Of a DNA stretch of 64,000 nt, positions 24,568 to 35,500 are shown piece by piece. The notes beneath the pieces were generated by a model that searched no databases, was not told where the DNA came from, and saw nothing but the letters and a program-made list of their open reading frames with translations. The DNA lies in NCBI GenBank assembly GCA_030267565.1, contig BRXU01000006.1:5010001-5074000 (forward strand). The letters are read 5' to 3'. This stretch comes from Pleodorina starrii. Lineage: Eukaryota > Chlorophyta > Chlorophyceae > Chlamydomonadales > Volvocaceae. The position numbers and the translations under genes are program-made. Each line of letters opens with the position of its first letter. Position 1 is the first letter of the stretch.

Positions 24568-24896
24568 GATGGAATACGACAGTGCGTTATTGTAGTTTGG
24601 AGTAAGTTACAAGTGGAGCTAGTGGAGCCAAATGCACATTTGCAAGTTTGATGTTAGGCATACGCGGCGTGTGATTGGCTTTCGAACGGTGTCAGTCCCT
24701 TGAAGAGCCGTGATGTTCAACACATAGTCCATCTACCTAGAATCTTACAATATGTCTATGACTTTGTTAGAAAGTATAATGTTTGAGCTCTAGGTAGTCA
24801 GTAAGTACTAGGCTTGGAGCCTGAAATCTAGAGACATGTCGCTGCCTAACTTGAACTCCACTGGCACCCCTGATCAGACGCTTAACCAGACTCAGA

Positions 24897-25085
24897 TTAG
24901 CCATGGGGCTGGCACTCCGGCTGCTTCAGGATTCCGACAAAGACGCAGACAGCAAGTGTGAACATGAGCATGTGCCACTTGGAGACGTTCCACATGACCA
25001 GGAACGCCAGGCACATCCGACCATACAACTCATAAATCTCAGATAGTTCTTCATCAGTGAAATCGCCATTCATAGGCGTGTCCAT
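24897..25085 (-). CDS. possible small single-span membrane protein (62 aa)
   Basis: An ATG-started frame of 62 codons in lower-GC DNA. It has an acidic amphipathic start (FTDEELSEIYELYGRM) followed by about 28 hydrophobic residues, a plausible membrane span, and a stop. No family recognised. It could be a chance frame or a transposon relic; no splice sites or poly(A) signal support it. Confidence 0.3.
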   Translation of the reverse strand: MDTPMNGDFTDEELSEIYELYGRMCLAFLVMWNVSKWHMLMFTLAVCVFVGILKQPECQPHG

Positions 25086-25420
25086 ATGGGGTAGAGTTGG
25101 ACGTGGCCCTAGAGGCTGAGATTGTTAACGCTTCGTGCAGGCTTTTGTGGCATGTAATATTAACAAGTTCAGAAGAACAACGGAAGTGAAGTACTGCTTT
25201 CGCTTGGTCTCAGACGCCCATAGAAATGTCCTGCTTTTTTGTACTACCGAAACCAATGCTCGTCAAAAGCCATAGAAATGGGCCTAATGACGGACGATGG
25301 TGGCTGCTTTGTTCGGTTGGTCCAGGTGTGGGCCATCGAGGAACCGTCTCTGTCCGTCCATCCACTCAACCTGGCGCCTCGCTCAAAGCTTGCCCGAAAG
25401 AAGGAATTTCTAGAAGATGC

Positions 25421-26447
25421 GGCAAATTTTCGGTGTTATGGACAGGTCTGAACCTTCATCGCGACTCATTGGAAAGTTTGTGAGTTGCGCTACAATATTT
25501 AAGTGCTGATGAGATGTTGCTGAGACATCTTGAGCCGGCAAGTTTCACAACGGCTTGCATCTTCCCCTTGCAAGCGCTGTTCGCAAGTTGCTCTGAACTG
25601 TAAGATATTCAAACGTGCATTAAATCGATTTCAACCCAATGAATTGATGCGAAGTGAAGGAAGTTGGGCATGAACATTACTTGGTAGCTCCCATTTATGA
25701 ATGGGAGCCTAAGTGACCAAAGCTGCTGGGGCACATATAACGATCCGATACAAGGCCGTGCATTTATGTGAATACCTTTTATGTGCGCGGGAACAGCGCT
25801 GGAGCATGCGTGCCGTACTATTTTCCAAAATAGTACGACCTACAAGCGCACCGGTCCCTCACCACGGTGGCAAATTTTCGGTGTTATGGACAGGTCTGAA
25901 CCTTCATCGCGACTCATTGGAAAGTGTGTGAGTTGCGCTACAATATTGAAGTGCTGATGAGATGTTGCTGAGAAATCTTGAGCCGGCAATTAATTAATTA
26001 CAGAGGAGCTGGATAACAGCTACATAGTGCGATCGCACGACTCTGTGGGTCTAATGTTCAATAGAACATCTAGACCAGGCCACTAACCAATTCACTGGCG
26101 AATTCGCCTCATTTCGGCAAGTTTCACAACGGCTTGCATCTTCCCCTTGCAAGCGCTGTTCACAAGTTGCTCTGAACTGTAAGATATTCAAACGTGCATC
26201 AAATCGGGTTTCAACCCAATGAATTGATGCGAAGTGAAGGAAGTTGGGCATGAACATTACTTGGTAGCTCCCATTTATGAATAGCTGCCTAAGTGACCAA
26301 AGCTGCTGGGGCACATATAACGATCCGATACAAGGCCGTGCATTTATGTGAATACCTTTTATGTGCGCGGGAACAGCGCTGGAGCATGCGTGCCGTACTA
26401 TTTTCCAAAATAGTACGACCTACAAGCGCACCGGTCCCTCACCACGG
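25421..26447. repeat. imperfect tandem duplication, unit about 448 bp
   Basis: Blocks P1 (25421-25541 and 25869-25989), P2 (25536-25705 and 26116-26285) and P3 (25707-25868 and 26287-26447) occur in the same order twice with a handful of differences. Each copy holds an 11-bp-arm hairpin (CGTACTATTTT...AAAATAGTACG; 25814-25837 in copy 1). Copy 2 carries an extra 126 bp between P1 and P2. Confidence 0.9.
25990..26115. mobile_element. 126-bp insertion in the second tandem copy
   Basis: Copy 1 has a single GGCAA where copy 2 has GGCAA, 126 extra bases, then GGCAA again (25985-25989 and 26116-26120). This is the footprint of an insertion with a 5-bp target duplication. The insert begins TTAATTAATTACAG and ends CCTCATTTC, has no terminal inverted repeat that I can see, and contains the palindrome GTGCGATCGCAC. 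It could be a very short element, or copy 1 may have lost it by recombination between the GGCAA repeats. Confidence 0.6.
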
Positions 26448-26783
26448 TCGGCACTCCCGAATGAGTTTCTCTGCCGGCTAGTTCTGCATAAAGCCAACAT
26501 GGATCTCGACAAGGCGCTGCTGCTTCTCGACAAGACACAGTGGTCGGTCAGGCCGAGCTTCCGAGAGCCATGCCGAGGCCGCGCAGGGCCGGCCGCGGTC
26601 GCAGCCGCTCGCCGACGCCGCACAACTTTAGTACAATCAATATGCAAACAATGAACGCGATGAGACCGCCATCGAGGGCTTGGCGTACTCTGAGAATGAG
26701 CTCTCGTGCGATGAGGCCGACCTCGGCGCGTCGGGTTCAGTTCTGGGCAACGACGCTCGCAGGCTTCGTCCTAAGGGTTGAAC
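26448..26783 (+). other. coding-like fragment, family unknown
   Basis: Two stretches read like protein rather than GC-rich noise. One is a helical segment with KANMDLDKALLLLDKTQ (about 26493-26543). The other is an acidic C-terminus including ENELSCDEADLG, ending in TGA near 26780. They are in different frames, so an intron or frameshift would separate them. The first resembles UBA-like helices only loosely. Possibly an exon remnant of a host gene or a transposon protein. Confidence 0.3.
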
Positions 26784-26933
26784 ATCGTGCTGGAGTGATA
26801 TGACATGGGCGCTTTGACGTTACCGCCTCAAAACATAGTGTGTACGGACCTCGCGCCAACAGACATAACGTCCCCAAAACAGCCCATGTAAATTGGGATC
26901 CGTTTGGGCCCGTGTCATGTAAATTGGCTATTA

Positions 26934-27150
26934 TGTCGCCCAGCCCTGCCCTGCCCGGAATGTTTTGTGCCTTCCGTTCCCCATCGTGTTCCGTCTCCAC
27001 TACGGCAGTCGGAAGTGTGCAGTGAGCAAACGCGCGAACCACTTTCGCGTTGCGCGTACCTTCCTTCCTGGTATTGCTTTTTACTGCTGTATTGGGTCCC
27101 CCGCGTACGGACAGCCGTTCCCGGGGAAATAAACCTCTTTTGGTTCAGAA
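26934..27150. repeat. LINE-associated direct repeat, copy A
   Basis: About 215 bp starting ATGTCGCCCAGCCCTGCCC and ending near AAATAAACCTCTTTTGGTTC, clearly similar (roughly 80% by eye, with small indels) to 31261-31470. It lies past the truncated 3' side of the minus-strand LINE. Confidence 0.75.
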
Positions 27151-27369
27151 CAAGTAAGGGCCTCCGGCAGTCCCGCTTTTGGTGTAAGCAGGCCGTGTGT
27201 AGCGGACCAGCGGAACCAACGCACTAGCCGAGGCATCGGGAATAGGGAGAGGTCCTGGGTAGTCAGTTGCCCTTTATTCAGGAGGTTCCTAAACACGGAT
27301 GCACGCTTGCAAGGCCCAACACATCCGCTACGTCCGCGCGACAACGTGCAGCTAAAAAGCGGGCTCCAT

Positions 27370-29088
27370 TAGGGTTGGCGAGCGGCAGTCCGAAGTAGGA
27401 AATGCAGGTGTGCCTGGGTTGCCCGTAAGCGGCTGAGCTCGGTGGCGAGGTCGGGCAACGCCGGGTTCAGGGCCTCCCGCACAAACTCAGTGATCAGACC
27501 CACTCGCCGCTCGCTGGCAGGCCCGTCCTTCAGTTGTGTCGCCTGGCTGACCGTCAGGCGGCGAAGTGGCACTGCATCCGTTCCCCCGGGAAGGCGCAGT
27601 CGCCCAGTCGCCCGACGATCATGGCCATCACCTGCACGCAGTCTGGCGGTGGCAGTGCCGGCGGTTGCTGTTGCTGCTGCTGGGGGCCTTCCGCCTCCGC
27701 CTGCTGCCGCCGCTGCTGCCGTAGCCTGGTCTCCACCATACAGGCTGCCTCCAGCCAGGCCGGGCCGATATCGTTATGCAGGCCCCCCAGAGCTGCAAGG
27801 GTGGCGTCCGTGTCCTGCAGTTGGGCTATGGACGTGGCTGGGTCGAGGTGCTCACGGGCCCACGCGTGCCTGGCTGCTCCCTGGAGGGTGGTGGCTGGGC
27901 CAGGCGGGTACGCCAGATGCCTGGGCCCCGCTCCACACTCCGGCGTGGCAGCAGATGCAGTGCCGCGACCCTGTGGTATATATGACGGTGTGTGGAAGGT
28001 GATGGCGGTGTGGCAGCATGGGTTGGATGATGTAGATGCGGTCGAGGAGGGAGCCCCCCGGGGTGGGGTTGCGGTACAGGTGGGTGAAGTCGTGGTGCAG
28101 GGGGTGGAGGTGTCGGTGGGTGTCAACCATGGCGGGGCCCACCTGCCGTCTCATGTGCCGCTACCGGCCCGTCCCCCCTGGGCCCCTTGGCGATTCCCGC
28201 TCCGGGTCCTTTACAAAGTTGAAGTCGCCCGCTCAGATGAGGGTGGTGTCGTTGTCTGCAGCTGTAGCACGCGTCGCTGTGGCAGCAGCCAGGATGTTGC
28301 TGAACAAAAGGCGCCGTGTATCCGCTGCCGCTGTGGTGTAGCCCGTGGGCAGGTAGACGTTGCTGATATGCAGGCGGTGGCCCCCCTAAACGGAGCACAC
28401 ACTCGGTGAACCGGCCTCGCGCGCATGCAGGGAGGGTTGCGGCCGGTGGCGGCTCCGGGGGGGCCGCGAGCCCCTCTGACGTACGAGGATGAGGACCCGC
28501 GCCGTGTGGGTCGAGCCAGACCACGAGTGCGCCGCTACGTGCCAACCTTGGGTGTGCGCCTGCAGCGTTGCTGCATGGCGTAGGTCCCGCGAAAAGAGGC
28601 ACTGGTGCTGGATGTTGGTAGGTATGGTGGGACTCCTGTAGAGACACCACATCCAGACGCAGCGCTGCCCACTGCCATACTGCTGCCTGAAGACGGTTCC
28701 CATGTGACACCAGCATCCCATGTATGTTGTGCGTAGCGATCCGGAGTGGATGGCCTTGCACAGCGTTCCGCTGCTGCATTCTTCCCGTCCCCCGGATTGG
28801 TATCTCATTTGAGTGCTCCGTCTCCATGGCGGTGGGGGTGTGTTCTTCCTCCTCCTCGTCCTCCTGCCTTGATGCTGGCCCGAGGGGCAGAAGGCTCAGC
28901 TGCTGCCGGCCTTGTTGGGCAACTTCGTGCTGGGGTTTGACGGTGGAGGAGTCTGCACCCGCCACCTGCAGCTGCAGTCTGGGAATCTGTGATCCGTCCG
29001 AAGGCTTGGCCTGGCTGCCGGTCACCAGCGTTGCGGTTGACTGCTCCGTGGTCTCCTCTGCTGCCTGCTGAGCCTTCCGCTCCTCCAT
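27370..29088 (-). pseudogene. dead LINE ORF2: AP-endonuclease domain and linker, no RT
   Basis: The minus-strand frame from 29088 has a basic Ala/Glu-rich start and then the APE-type endonuclease signature LRIATHNIHGML followed by LDVVSLQESHH. The domain continues after a frameshift at a G6 run (about 28391-28396) with HISNVYLPTGYTT, then WAGDFNFVKDPE-like and GGSLLDRIYI blocks in other frames. The linker normally lying between endonuclease and RT follows (TSIAQLQDTDATLAALG and SERRVGLITEFVREALN), and the element stops at about 27370 before any RT motif. At least two frameshifts and loss of the RT make it inactive. In-frame stop TAG (about 29138) separates it from upstream protein sequence. 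Confidence 0.75.
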
Positions 29089-29136
29089 GTTCCTCTTGCG
29101 GGCCTCCAGGGCCTTTTTCCTTTGCGCCTTGTTGCG

Positions 29137-31160
29137 CTAGGCTCGCTCCTCGTCGGACAGATGCTCGAGCTGTTGCCGCTTCCGCTTTGGGGTCTCGGGG
29201 CCTGCTGGGCCCTGGTCGGGCTGTGTGCGCTCCTGCTGCGGCCGCTGCCTGGCTTTGCCCCCGGTAGCCTTTCGCCTGCTGCCTGCCCCCGTAAGACCTG
29301 ACTTGGACCAGAAAGCGGGGGCTGTAGCGGCTGCGGCGGCCGATGGGTCTCGCTCCTGCGGCACTGCTGCCACAGCACCGCTAATGTGGACGTACTTGGT
29401 GGCCGCCTCCATCCAGGTGTCGGTGTACTGTTTCGTCGCCATGCATGGAGTCGCCTGTGCCTGCACCCCTGGTTGGGCTGCCGCCATCGTGGGGTCCGGC
29501 TGTGGGGCCGTTGGCAGCTGCGGCTGTTAAGTCGGTGACGGTGGTGGGGTTTGTATCCGTGGCTGGGCCTGCGGCGGCGGCGGGGTCGGCAGCCGTTGCA
29601 TCTGGGCCTGCACCGGTGGCTGGGCCTGCAGCTGTGGGCTGGTGGCGGCGGCGGCTCCCACGGCGGCGGTGGGGCCTGCCTCGATGGCGGGGTCCTAGGC
29701 AGGGATGGCGCCCGCAGTGGCGGCTGTGTCCGCGGTGGCGGTGGGGCCTGCTGCGGCGGCTGTGTCCGCAGTGGCGGCTGTGTCCGCAGTGGCGGCTGTG
29801 TCCGCAGTGGCGGCTGTGTCCGCAGTGGCGGCTGTGTCCGCAGTGGCGGCTGTGTCCGCAGTGGCGGCTGTGTCCGCGGTGGCGGCTGTGTCCGCAGTGG
29901 CGGCTGTGTCCGCAGTGGCGGCTGTGTCCGCAGTGGCGGCTGTGTCCGCAGTGGCGGCTGTGTCCGCAGTGGCGGCTGTGTCCGCAGTGGCGGCTGTGTC
30001 CGCAGTGGCGGCTGTGTCCGCGGTGGCGGCTGTGTCCGCAGTGGCGGCTGTGTCCGCGGTGGCGGCTGTGTCCGCAGTGGCGGCTGTGTCCGCGGTGGCG
30101 GCTGTGTCCGCAGTGGCGGCTGTGTCCGCAGTGGCGGCTGTGTCCGCGGTGGCGGCTGTGTCCGCAGTGGCGGCTGTGTCCGCGGTGGCGGTGGGGCCTG
30201 CTGCGGCGGCGGGGCCTGCTGGGGGTAATAAGTCGTTGTACTACTTACGGTCACGGTGACCGGTGGGGCCCTGGCTGCAGCAGCTGCCTGGTTTGCCCAC
30301 ATGGAGTGGGGGGGCCTGGGTGCCGCGGCCGCCATGGCGGCCCATGTGTCTGCGCCGGCTGCAGTGGCAGTGATGTTGGCTGATGCCAGAGGCGTGGGTG
30401 GGGGTGGAATGCGTGGGGTCATGCCGGGCGTGATGCCCACCCCAATGGGTGCGTGCTTTATTCCTGCTCCCACCTCGGGCTCCGGGCCCCATCTATCTGA
30501 TCCGCTGTACGGCCGCTGCGTACGGTGGCGGCACCCCGCTCGAGGGGCCTGGCTGGGCCGGGGCAGCTGCGGTCTGGGCGTCCGGGGCGCTCCATCTTGT
30601 GCAGATTTGTGATGGGCAGCTGCACTCCCACTGCCGGGTCGCTGGGTAGGAGTCAGACTGGTCCCAGCTGAAGGTGTCCCCGCTTGACTGCTGGCGAGGT
30701 GGAGATAGAGCTGTGCCAGCCCGCCTTTTCGGAGCAGAACACTGATCTCTTGCACTGCGTATGGTGCCACTGGGGAGCTTCCGTTGGGGGCACGTGCTGA
30801 TCCGTCCGCGGCCCAAGCGCGGGCCCGGCCTCCTCGGGCGGTACCAACCCGCGTAGTGGTTCCTCTCCGTGGTTCCTCTTTTACTCGTATTTCGGCGTTG
30901 CGATACTGGAACGTGGTGTCTCGCCCTGGCAAGTGCTGTGCTGTTGTGATGGTCGTTAGCGGCCGTTGCCGCATTGGTAGTTCCGAGGGCCACGATGTCG
31001 CCCAGCCCTGCCCTGCCCGGCGGTTTGTGTGCCATATGTTATCATTCCTGTAAGCATACTCGTTACATACATTTAATACCCGTTTCGCTGTCCCGCTCGA
31101 CCCCAGCTCCCATTGCCCTCGTCCAAGTCTGCTCTCGTGGACATGGCAATCGCAACGCAT
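29137..31160 (-). pseudogene. LINE ORF1-like Pro/Ala-rich protein with RTQPPL tandem repeats
   Basis: A long minus-strand open frame upstream of the endonuclease. It carries a Pro/Ala-rich N-terminal part, about 26 tandem hexapeptides of type RTQPPL/RTQPPP, and then in another frame a stretch including TDTWMEAATKYVHISG and a basic region. Position and composition fit ORF1 or the N-terminal region of the adjacent LINE. The natural reading frame changes after the repeat array, so it is broken. Confidence 0.55.
29713..30190. repeat. 18-bp minisatellite, about 26 copies, in LINE ORF1
   Basis: Unit GTGGCGGCTGTGTCCGCA (plus strand), with a recurring A/G change that swaps Leu and Pro in the encoded hexapeptide on the minus strand. 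All copies keep the 18-bp length, so the frame is preserved throughout. Confidence 0.95.
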
Positions 31161-31260
31161 GGCAACATGTCCATTTATTTATGTGTGTTATTTCCTCAGA
31201 CGGGGTTGCGTTCTGGTGGTCGTTGGTGGCCGTTTCATTTCGTGTCGTCACGAGGGCGAT

Positions 31261-31470
31261 TATGTCGCCCAGCCCAGCCCTGGCCGGACGGTTTTGTGCT
31301 TTCCGTTCCTCATTTTGTTCCGTCTCCTCTACGGCCGTCCGCAGTGTGCAGGTAGCTCACCCGAAGCATTTTCGCGTTGCGCGTACCTTCCTGGTACTGC
31401 TTTTTACCGCTGTACGGGTCCCACGTCCTGGGTCCCACGCTGTACCCAGGGACATAAACCTCTTTTGGTT
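31261..31470. repeat. LINE-associated direct repeat, copy B
   Basis: Similar to 26934-27150 in the same orientation. A third partial copy of its first part lies at about 30950-31020. It sits just 5' of the LINE ORF1 (minus sense), so it may be a 5'-UTR monomer of the element. Confidence 0.7.
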
Positions 31471-32515
31471 CTTAGAACCAAAATCGGTAACCAAAATCGG
31501 TAATAGACTCTCGAGCTGAATCGGACGCGGGGCAGTTTGGGCCATTGATTTCCAGGCGCGACACAGCCTGACACAGCAGCGTTGGAGCGGAACGCGGGCC
31601 CGCCCACGTCCGGGGCGCACCCACCGCTTACAGCGCCGGTGTCTCTCGGCATTACCGTACCATTCTAGCCAGACACGCTGACAGAGGGGTTTGCGAAGGT
31701 TCCAGGAATCTGCTGAAAGGACAATGTTTGTGGGCACAGACTGGGCCCGTACCTGAATGTCGTACGTCCTCCAAGGGGCATCTTCCCTGCAGGATGCCCC
31801 ATGAGGATCTGAAGATACCTTTCACTTTCACATGGGATCCAATGACCGCGGGACACTTCCGGGCCGGGCCGGGCCGGGTCGTGTGAGGCCCCCCCACTGT
31901 GATCACTACTCCCGCGACGAAACGAGCATGCTGCCTGCATGTCCGGAGTCACATCCCCTATTTCCCGCCTACAACCCCTCCCCTTTCGCGCAGCGCCATA
32001 CGCCACTGAAGCATGCGCAGGCCTGTCGTCCCAGCCCACACCGCTGCTCATTGATCTGCACCCTAGGTACCCGCCCATCGCCCACCGCGTCCGTTTGCTC
32101 TGCTCCACATCGCTGCGCACTAGCACCGTATGTACCCCCCTCCCTCCCTCCCTCCCTCTCTCTGCCCGTCTGCCGGGAAGCTGCTGCAGCAGCGGCACGC
32201 AGCGGAGGGCACCGCCGCCACCGCGCGGAGCCCCTTCCAGCCAGCCCCCTCCACCGGGCGAGCGCCTCTGCGGGAGCTGGAGCTGCATGCAGTCCATGGC
32301 TCGCCGGCGGGTTGCACGCGGGCCGGTGGGACGGCCAGCCGCAGCCAAGATGTCAGGGGTGGCTCGGCTCCGCCCGCATTGCCAATCGGCCTCCCCGTCA
32401 CTGCAACGGGATGGCGCGATAGCACATACGGTACCGCAGCGCCAGGGGCGACGCCGCGGGTCTGATCTGGTCTTGGGGTGCCTCATCTACCGGTACCCCG
32501 CCGGCACACATGGGG
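31471..32515. other. intergenic DNA between LINE remains and MED17
   Basis: No supported gene. Open frames on both strands are Arg/Pro/Ser-rich shadows. A CCCT-rich simple repeat lies at about 32137-32162. Confidence 0.5.
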
Positions 32516-32520
32516 TTACA
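32516..32520 (-). terminator. TGTAA poly(A) signal of MED17
   Basis: TGTAA on the minus strand only 12 nt past the MED17 stop codon. It matches the lineage-typical signal but would give an unusually short 3' UTR. Confidence 0.5.
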
Positions 32521-32532
32521 CGACAGAGCCGC

Positions 32533-35500
32533 TCAGCCCTGAGGCCACACACCCGGTATCCCCGACCCCATCCCAGCACCGCCTCCCATCGCGCCGCTGC
32601 CATACGGCGGTTGTTGTTGTTGCTGTTGCTGTTGTTGGAGGTACTGCTGCTGCAACTGCTGCTGGTGGGCCGTCTGGTACTGCGGCTGCGGTTGCTGCTG
32701 CTGGGGGTAGTGCTGCTGTGGGTGCTGGTATTGCTGTTGCTGCTGTTGCTGCTGTTGCTGCGGTGGGGGGTATTGTTGCAGCTGGATCGGGTAAGAATGC
32801 TGCTGTCGTTGCTGTTGCTGCTGTTGCTGCTGCTGCTGCTGGGCCTGCAAGTGGCCCCATGCAGCAGCAGAAGAAGAAGCAGAGGCAGCGGCTGCAGCAG
32901 CAGATGAAGAGGGGTAATGCGGCTGGGAGTCCTGAGCCTGCTGCTGCGCCTGCTGCTGCGCCTGCTGCTGCGCCTGCTGCCGGTACGCCGCCTGCCTCTG
33001 CTGCTGCTCCCAAGCGGCCGTTGCACCGGTGCCGGCGGTCGGCACCGGTCCTGACTGCTGCTGCTGCTGCTGCTGCTGCTGGTATTGCTGCGGGTGCTGT
33101 TGCGGGTGCTGCTGCGGGTGCTGCAGCTGCTGTTGCGGGTGCTTCTGCTGCTGTTGTGGGTGCTGCTGCTGTGGCTGCTGCTGCGGCTGTTGCTGCAGGT
33201 GCGGGTACTGCTGCTGTGGCTGCTGCTGCTGCTGCTGCGGGTGTGGGTACTGCGCGTACTGCTGCGGGTACGCGGCCTGTTGGTGCCACACGGGCAGCGG
33301 CGGGGACTCCGAGGCGGGCGGCAGCTCGGGACTGACGGCTGGCAGCACCGCCTGCTGACCGTGAAGCGCCTGCACGTGGGCCTGGGCCTGGGCCTGGGCC
33401 TGGGCCTGGGCCTGGGCCTGGGCCTGGGCCTGGGCCTGGGCCTGGGCCTGGGCCTGGGCCTGGGCCTGGGCCTGGGCCTGGGCCTGGGCCTGACCGGCTG
33501 ACGGCCGCTGTTGCTGCTGCTGCTGCTGCTGCGGTGGCTGCTGCTGCTGCACCGTGGCTGCCGGCGGCAACACGCCCCCGTGTTGCAGCGCCTGTGACAG
33601 CGGCTGCAGCTGCAGCGGCACCGGCTGTGATGGCACCGACTGTGGGTGCTGCTGCGACTGCTGAGGGTGCTGCTGCGGTTGCTGCGGCGACTGCTGCGGG
33701 TGCTGCTGCGATTGCTGCGGCGACTGCTGCGGGTGCTGCTGCGGGTGCTGCGGGTGCTGCACTTGCTGCTGCTGGAGCGGGTGCTGCGGCGACTGCAATT
33801 GCTGCTGCTGCTGCGGCGGCTGGGACTGCTGGACGTAGTTTGGGGGCAGGCCGTGGCCGTGGTGGCTGTGGAGCCGGTCGTGTTGACCGACCGCCTGCCC
33901 CGCCTGCCCCATCTGCCCCCCCTGCCCCACCTGCCGCTGCTGCTGCTGCTGCTGCTGAGTAGGGGGATGAGGGTGACTGGCGACATGGTAGTTGCGGTGC
34001 GCCTGCTGCTGCTGCTGGCCTGGTCCCGGGTCGCCACCACCATCACCACCACCACCACCCGCTTCACTGCCGCTCAATCCCAGCGGCGGCGGCGGCGGCG
34101 GCTGGCCCGCCAGGCCGTCCAGCGACCCGTGGGACATCCCGTCGCCGTGTGGCACCTGCTGCTGCTGCTGCTGCGACCCCCCGTGTCCTTGGCCATTCAT
34201 CTGGGGTTGAGGTTGGGGCTGAGGATGCTGGTGGTGGTGGTGGTGAGGGTGCGGGTGGTTGTGGTGGTGCGGCGCCGTCACGCTGATTCCCAGCAGGCGG
34301 TCCAGCGGCATGCCCAGCGTCCGCAGCACGGAGCGCAGTACGCAAGGCACGTCGTGGCGGGTGAAGCCCATGTGCGTGTCGCGCACCCAGCGGCTGCCGC
34401 CCGCGCCGCTGCCGGCGGAGGGGCCGGTGGCCTGCACGACACCCTCCACGTCCGTGCGGCCGTCGCGCACCAGCATCAGCACCCTGAGGGCAGTGGAAGT
34501 GCAGTGCGGGGCAGTGCGGGGCAGAGTGACGGAGCGGGGCCGGGCCGGGTGGAGGCACCGACCGCGTCGGCCCCCGCCCCACAGAAACCGCCCCCCTTTG
34601 TGAAGACACCTCCTCCCGTTCCCACCTCCTCCCACTCACCTGTGGCTGGGCCCCACTCGGATCTCCACGGCTGACGTCAGCATCGATGTACTGCAAGGCC
34701 GCCACCTCAGCGTGACGTACGGCAGCGCGTGCGCCTGTCGCATGACAACAAGGGCGGCGGGAGGGTGGCTCTGGTGCAGGCGACACCCCCCCTCCACCAC
34801 CCCACATACACACACAGCAAGCCATGACACATCACCCAGCTTCTGCCCTCCCTCCCCCCAAGCCAACCCACCCACCCATCGGGCCTCTCACACGCTGCCC
34901 TCGGGTGGCAGCGTATCGATACGTGGTCCAGAGGGTTCACTTAGTCGCCCCCCTCCCAGCTCGCAGCTCGCACCCCTGCCGACCCACGGGTCACCGTAAA
35001 CGGGTCATCCGTCCATCTCTGCTCGCCCTCCCGCACACCTATACCCCCAACTCCCTCCCCACCCTTCTCCGCTGCGGTATCTCTTCTTTTTACCCCTCCC
35101 CACCCCACCCCACAAAAACGCCCGCCCCCCCCCCCCACCTCGAGGTCCAGGTGGTACATTTGGTGGTCTCTAAACACCAGCTGGTTGAGCAGCGCCGCCA
35201 GGTCGGGAAGCAGCGGCAGACCCTGCAGACACACGCCGCCGCCGTACACGCCGCCGTGCGAGTGGCTGAGGCCGTGCTCGCCGCCGCGCTGGCCTGCTGT
35301 CCCCCCGGGTGCGGGTCGCGGCGGCGGCGGCTTGTAGGGCGGCGGCAGGCGGCAGGTGAGCAGGTGCTCCAGCATCAGCGGCCGTAGGGCAGCCAGGCTG
35401 GGGTCGGAGGTGCGGAGCACGTTCTGGGAGGCCTGAGGGGGGGGAGGAGGTGTTGCGGGTGTTGCGGGTGGCAAGGTGTCGGGTGCCGGGTGGGGGTGGA

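Noticed and set aside
29445..30383. Long plus-strand ORFs rich in WRLCPQ, GCVRSG and AAVSAV
   Set aside because: Shadow frames of the 18-bp minisatellite in the minus-strand LINE ORF1.
32478..33962. Plus-strand Ala-, Cys- and Leu-repeat ORFs
   Set aside because: Antisense frames of the MED17 poly-Gln exon.
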